Shown piece by piece: positions 62,151 through 64,000 of a DNA stretch of 64,000 nt. The position numbers and the translations under genes were made by a program. This DNA is from Actinomadura macra NBRC 14102. GTDB lineage: Bacteria > Actinomycetota > Actinomycetes > Streptosporangiales > Streptosporangiaceae. Under the pieces are notes generated by a model. The model searched no databases and was not told where the DNA came from. It worked only from the letters and a program-made list of their open reading frames with translations. Location of the stretch: the NCBI RefSeq assembly GCF_001552215.1, contig NZ_BCQT01000015.1, forward strand, positions 235,805-299,804, given 5' to 3'. Numbering within the stretch: position 1 is the stretch's first letter; the number at the start of each line of letters is the position of its first letter.

Positions 62151-64000
62151 TCATGACGACCTCCGGCGGCGGGTACCGATCGGCGAATCCGGCGGATGGT
62201 CTTCGCCATGCCAGCGTTTGCGGAGTTGTTCGTCTAACGCCGCGCCGTCAGTCGCATAGCGGTCACGGCTGGCCTTGCGAAGGGTGGCCGCGTCTGTGGT
62301 GGCCAGCCCGAGCGGCAGAGTCTGGACGGCGAAGGGTGACGTCAGTTCGCCGTCCACGTACAGGCGGGCGACGGCCTGGTACGCCCCGAGGCTCAAGAGA
62401 TCTTCAGGGATGACGGGCCGGCCGAAGATGGCGGCCAAGGGCTTGGCATCGTCCTGGGACGGCCGGAAGGCCAGCCGTGAGCGGGCGTTGGCGCTGACGG
62501 CCGCCCGCAAGGTCGGGCTGATCTGGGCAAGGTTTTGGTGGGCGACGGTCAGCGACCCGCCCAGGCCGCGCATCTGGGCCAGGACCTCGCCGAAGTCCAG
62601 CGCCCCTTGGTAGTCCTGAAACTCATCTACTATCCAGCTCACCGGAGAGCGCTTGGCGTGTGGTAGCAGCGCCCGTCGCTGCATGGCGTTCCAGGCAGCT
62701 TGGAGGAGGAGCGACCCCAAGAGCCGCGACGCTTCGGCCCCGATCACGCCCCGGTTGAGATTGACGAGAATGACCGCCGGGCGGCTGGCAAAGGCCTCGT
62801 CCAGCGAGAACGCCGGACGCGGGTTGCCAAGCATCCGGCGGATGGGTTGGCGGCTGAGGAAGGCCCGAAGCTTGTTCGTCACTGGTGCGATGACCTGTTG
62901 TCGTTCTGGCTCGCTGAGCGACTCGTACCACGCCCACCAGGGGCCGAGCGTCAGCGGGTCGCTGACCTTGGCAAGCGCCCGGCGCCGAAAGTTCGGGTTG
63001 GTGAGGAGCGGCACAACATCGGCCAGCGTGCCGTCAGGCATTCGGGCGACAGTAAGCAAGGCGTGCAGCAGCACGTCACTGGAGCGTGGGCCTATTGCCG
63101 AACCGAATATTGCGCGCATAAGGCTTACGATCTCGTCGGCTCGCCGCTCGGCCTCAAGCGCAGGGCCAGCCAACGGATTCCACCCAACCTGATCGCGTTC
63201 GCTCGGGTCGATAACCACCACGTCGCCGTGGCGGTGCTTTGGCAGCCGCGCCGGGACATCCGCCACCAGGTCGCCCCGCGGTTCGATGCAGAGCACCGTG
63301 TGACCTGCGGCAGCGTCCGCCACAATGAGCTGTGCGAGATGGTTCGACTTGCCCGAACCTGTTGGCCCGAAAATGTGGTAATTGAAATTACCACTTTTTA
63401 CAGGCATCTCTACGAGCTGGCCGCCGTCGGCCGGATGCAGGCTTCGGCCGAGTACGCGCTGCTTCGGTAGTTGAGTGTCGCCGGACGGCACCAGCAGACG
63501 GCGCGGCGCGGGCGGCAGCATGAGACCACGCCCTGGGACAGGCACCGTTCCCAGCGGCCACCCGAGCAACTCGCCGAGCTCGGCCGCGTTCACGATGGAC
63601 GACCACGTACTGCCAACCCGATGCACGCTCGCCAGACTGCGCGCCCGTCCATCTGTGGCTCGACTGGCTCTCAGGTAACAGCGGGGGCTCTCAGCCATCC
63701 GCAGCGCACCGACGATACCCCGGATGATCGCCCCCGCCCGCTCTGGCGTGGCGGCCTTGGCCCCGCCCCGGCAACGCACCCCGAACAGTGGCTCCGCCGC
63801 CTTATCCCGCCAGGCCCGTTGGTCGTGGTTGTCTGGTGAGGTGGTCGGCCTCAAGCCCAACGCCTCCGACAGGGTGAAGTCGGCTGGGCGCTTGGCCCTG
63901 GGGTGGCTGGGGCCGACGACCCATTGCATACAAGCGAGTTCGTCGGGCCGGAGCTTGAGCGCCGCCAGGACACAGGCGCTGACCGCCTCAGCCGTGTCAG
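62151..64000 (-). CDS. VirD4/TraD-like conjugative coupling ATPase (5' end beyond window)
   Basis: At least 616 residues, cut by the right edge: the frame is open upstream past the ATG at 63929 (DTAEAVSACVLAALKLRPD is well-formed coding sequence to the last base). A Walker A FGPTGSGKSNHLAQLIV near the middle, a Walker B in SWIVDEFQDYQ and the RRMLGNPRPAFSLDEAF block are typical of type IV secretion coupling proteins of actinobacterial elements. It pumps the nicked strand to the transfer apparatus. Its neighbour is a replication-relaxation gene. Confidence 0.85.
   Translation of the reverse strand, partial: DTAEAVSACVLAALKLRPDELACMQWVVGPSHPRAKRPADFTLSEALGLRPTTSPDNHDQRAWRDKAAEPLFGVRCRGGAKAATPERAGAIIRGIVGALRMAESPRCYLRASRATDGRARSLASVHRVGSTWSSIVNAAELGELLGWPLGTVPVPGRGLMLPPAPRRLLVPSGDTQLPKQRVLGRSLHPADGGQLVEMPVKSGNFNYHIFGPTGSGKSNHLAQLIVADAAAGHTVLCIEPRGDLVADVPARLPKHRHGDVVVIDPSERDQVGWNPLAGPALEAERRADEIVSLMRAIFGSAIGPRSSDVLLHALLTVARMPDGTLADVVPLLTNPNFRRRALAKVSDPLTLGPWWAWYESLSEPERQQVIAPVTNKLRAFLSRQPIRRMLGNPRPAFSLDEAFASRPAVILVNLNRGVIGAEASRLLGSLLLQAAWNAMQRRALLPHAKRSPVSWIVDEFQDYQGALDFGEVLAQMRGLGGSLTVAHQNLAQISPTLRAAVSANARSRLAFRPSQDDAKPLAAIFGRPVIPEDLLSLGAYQAVARLYVDGELTSPFAVQTLPLGLATTDAATLRKASRDRYATDGAALDEQLRKRWHGEDHPPDSPIGTRRRRSS

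Larger units (their letters stand above)
57641..64000. mobile_element. integrative element at tRNA-Met (left end; continues beyond the window)
   Basis: A serine recombinase next to a tRNA, two small plasmid-like proteins, an orphan DNA methyltransferase, a replication-relaxation protein and a VirD4/TraD-like ATPase, all on the minus strand and spaced or overlapped as in actinobacterial conjugative elements. Base composition around 59,390-59,700 is AT-rich compared with the chromosome. The far end, relaxase and replication genes, and the second attachment site lie outside the window. Confidence 0.8.

Overview
The window is a high-GC actinobacterial chromosome segment. F420-dependent and mycothiol-type (TIGR03086) enzymes, DmdR/IdeR-like iron boxes, GTG/TTG starts and leaderless genes all point to Actinobacteria. 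The gene set would suit the Streptosporangiales (an Actinomadura/Thermomonospora-like genus), but that placement is inference. From position 57,608 to the right edge the DNA is an integrated mobile element that continues past the window.

Left part (1-10,000): the end of ppdK, a YdcF-like membrane protein, dgt (dNTPase), a ferredoxin-reductase-type flavoprotein, an MFS transporter and a GtrA protein. An ECF41-type sigma factor (C-terminal SnoaL domain with the DGGGK motif) lies close to a CMD/AhpD-like protein whose upstream DNA carries an ECF41-style promoter. An F420-dependent (LLM) oxidoreductase on the minus strand has a MerR-type promoter.

10,300-13,600 is an accessory island. A DUF222/HNH-endonuclease gene is bracketed by two nearly identical 171-bp elements in inverted orientation, each with terminal inverted repeats. 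A MerR gene beyond the island has the same 20-bp operator as the LLM gene on the other side, so the island may have split a MerR-target pair. 13,600-20,700 holds a TIGR03086 protein and its partner, a MocR/PdxR-type regulator, an orphan MalK/UgpC-type ATPase, a Tat-exported M20 peptidase and a glycolipid-binding-like protein.

20,700-38,800: dnaG and an RpoD-family sigma factor stand side by side. Iron-box-controlled efeOB follows (no efeU in the window). Next comes a large Ter cluster: a coiled-coil protein, three TerD proteins and a TerC/DUF475 membrane protein, followed by a tightly overlapped enzyme set (HpcH/CitE-like lyase, PRTase-TRSP, StiP/PELOTA, HAD phosphatase). This matches the published proposal that some Ter systems make a nucleoside-like metabolite, and it is the most intriguing pathway here. 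A GH63/MGH1-like glycosidase and two small proteins follow.

38,900-57,600: tRNA-Asn, a CYTH-CHAD protein, two DHA2 MFS pumps with nearby regulators, a SigX5-type sigma factor, a MerR-SDR divergon with a clear operator, and a PF04672 methyltransferase. An overlapped operon joins an unusual pyruvate-kinase-like protein to a small helical protein and a second CYTH-CHAD protein. An MMPL transporter, an MFS-MarR operon and an LprG-like lipoprotein overlapped with a P55-like MFS transporter complete this part.

57,608-64,000: tRNA-Met(CAT), then a large serine recombinase whose reading frame runs antisense into the tRNA gene and stops at its anticodon. Two small proteins, a DNA methyltransferase, a replication-relaxation protein and a VirD4/TraD-like coupling ATPase (cut by the window edge) follow. 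Together they look like one end of an integrative conjugative or mobilisable element.
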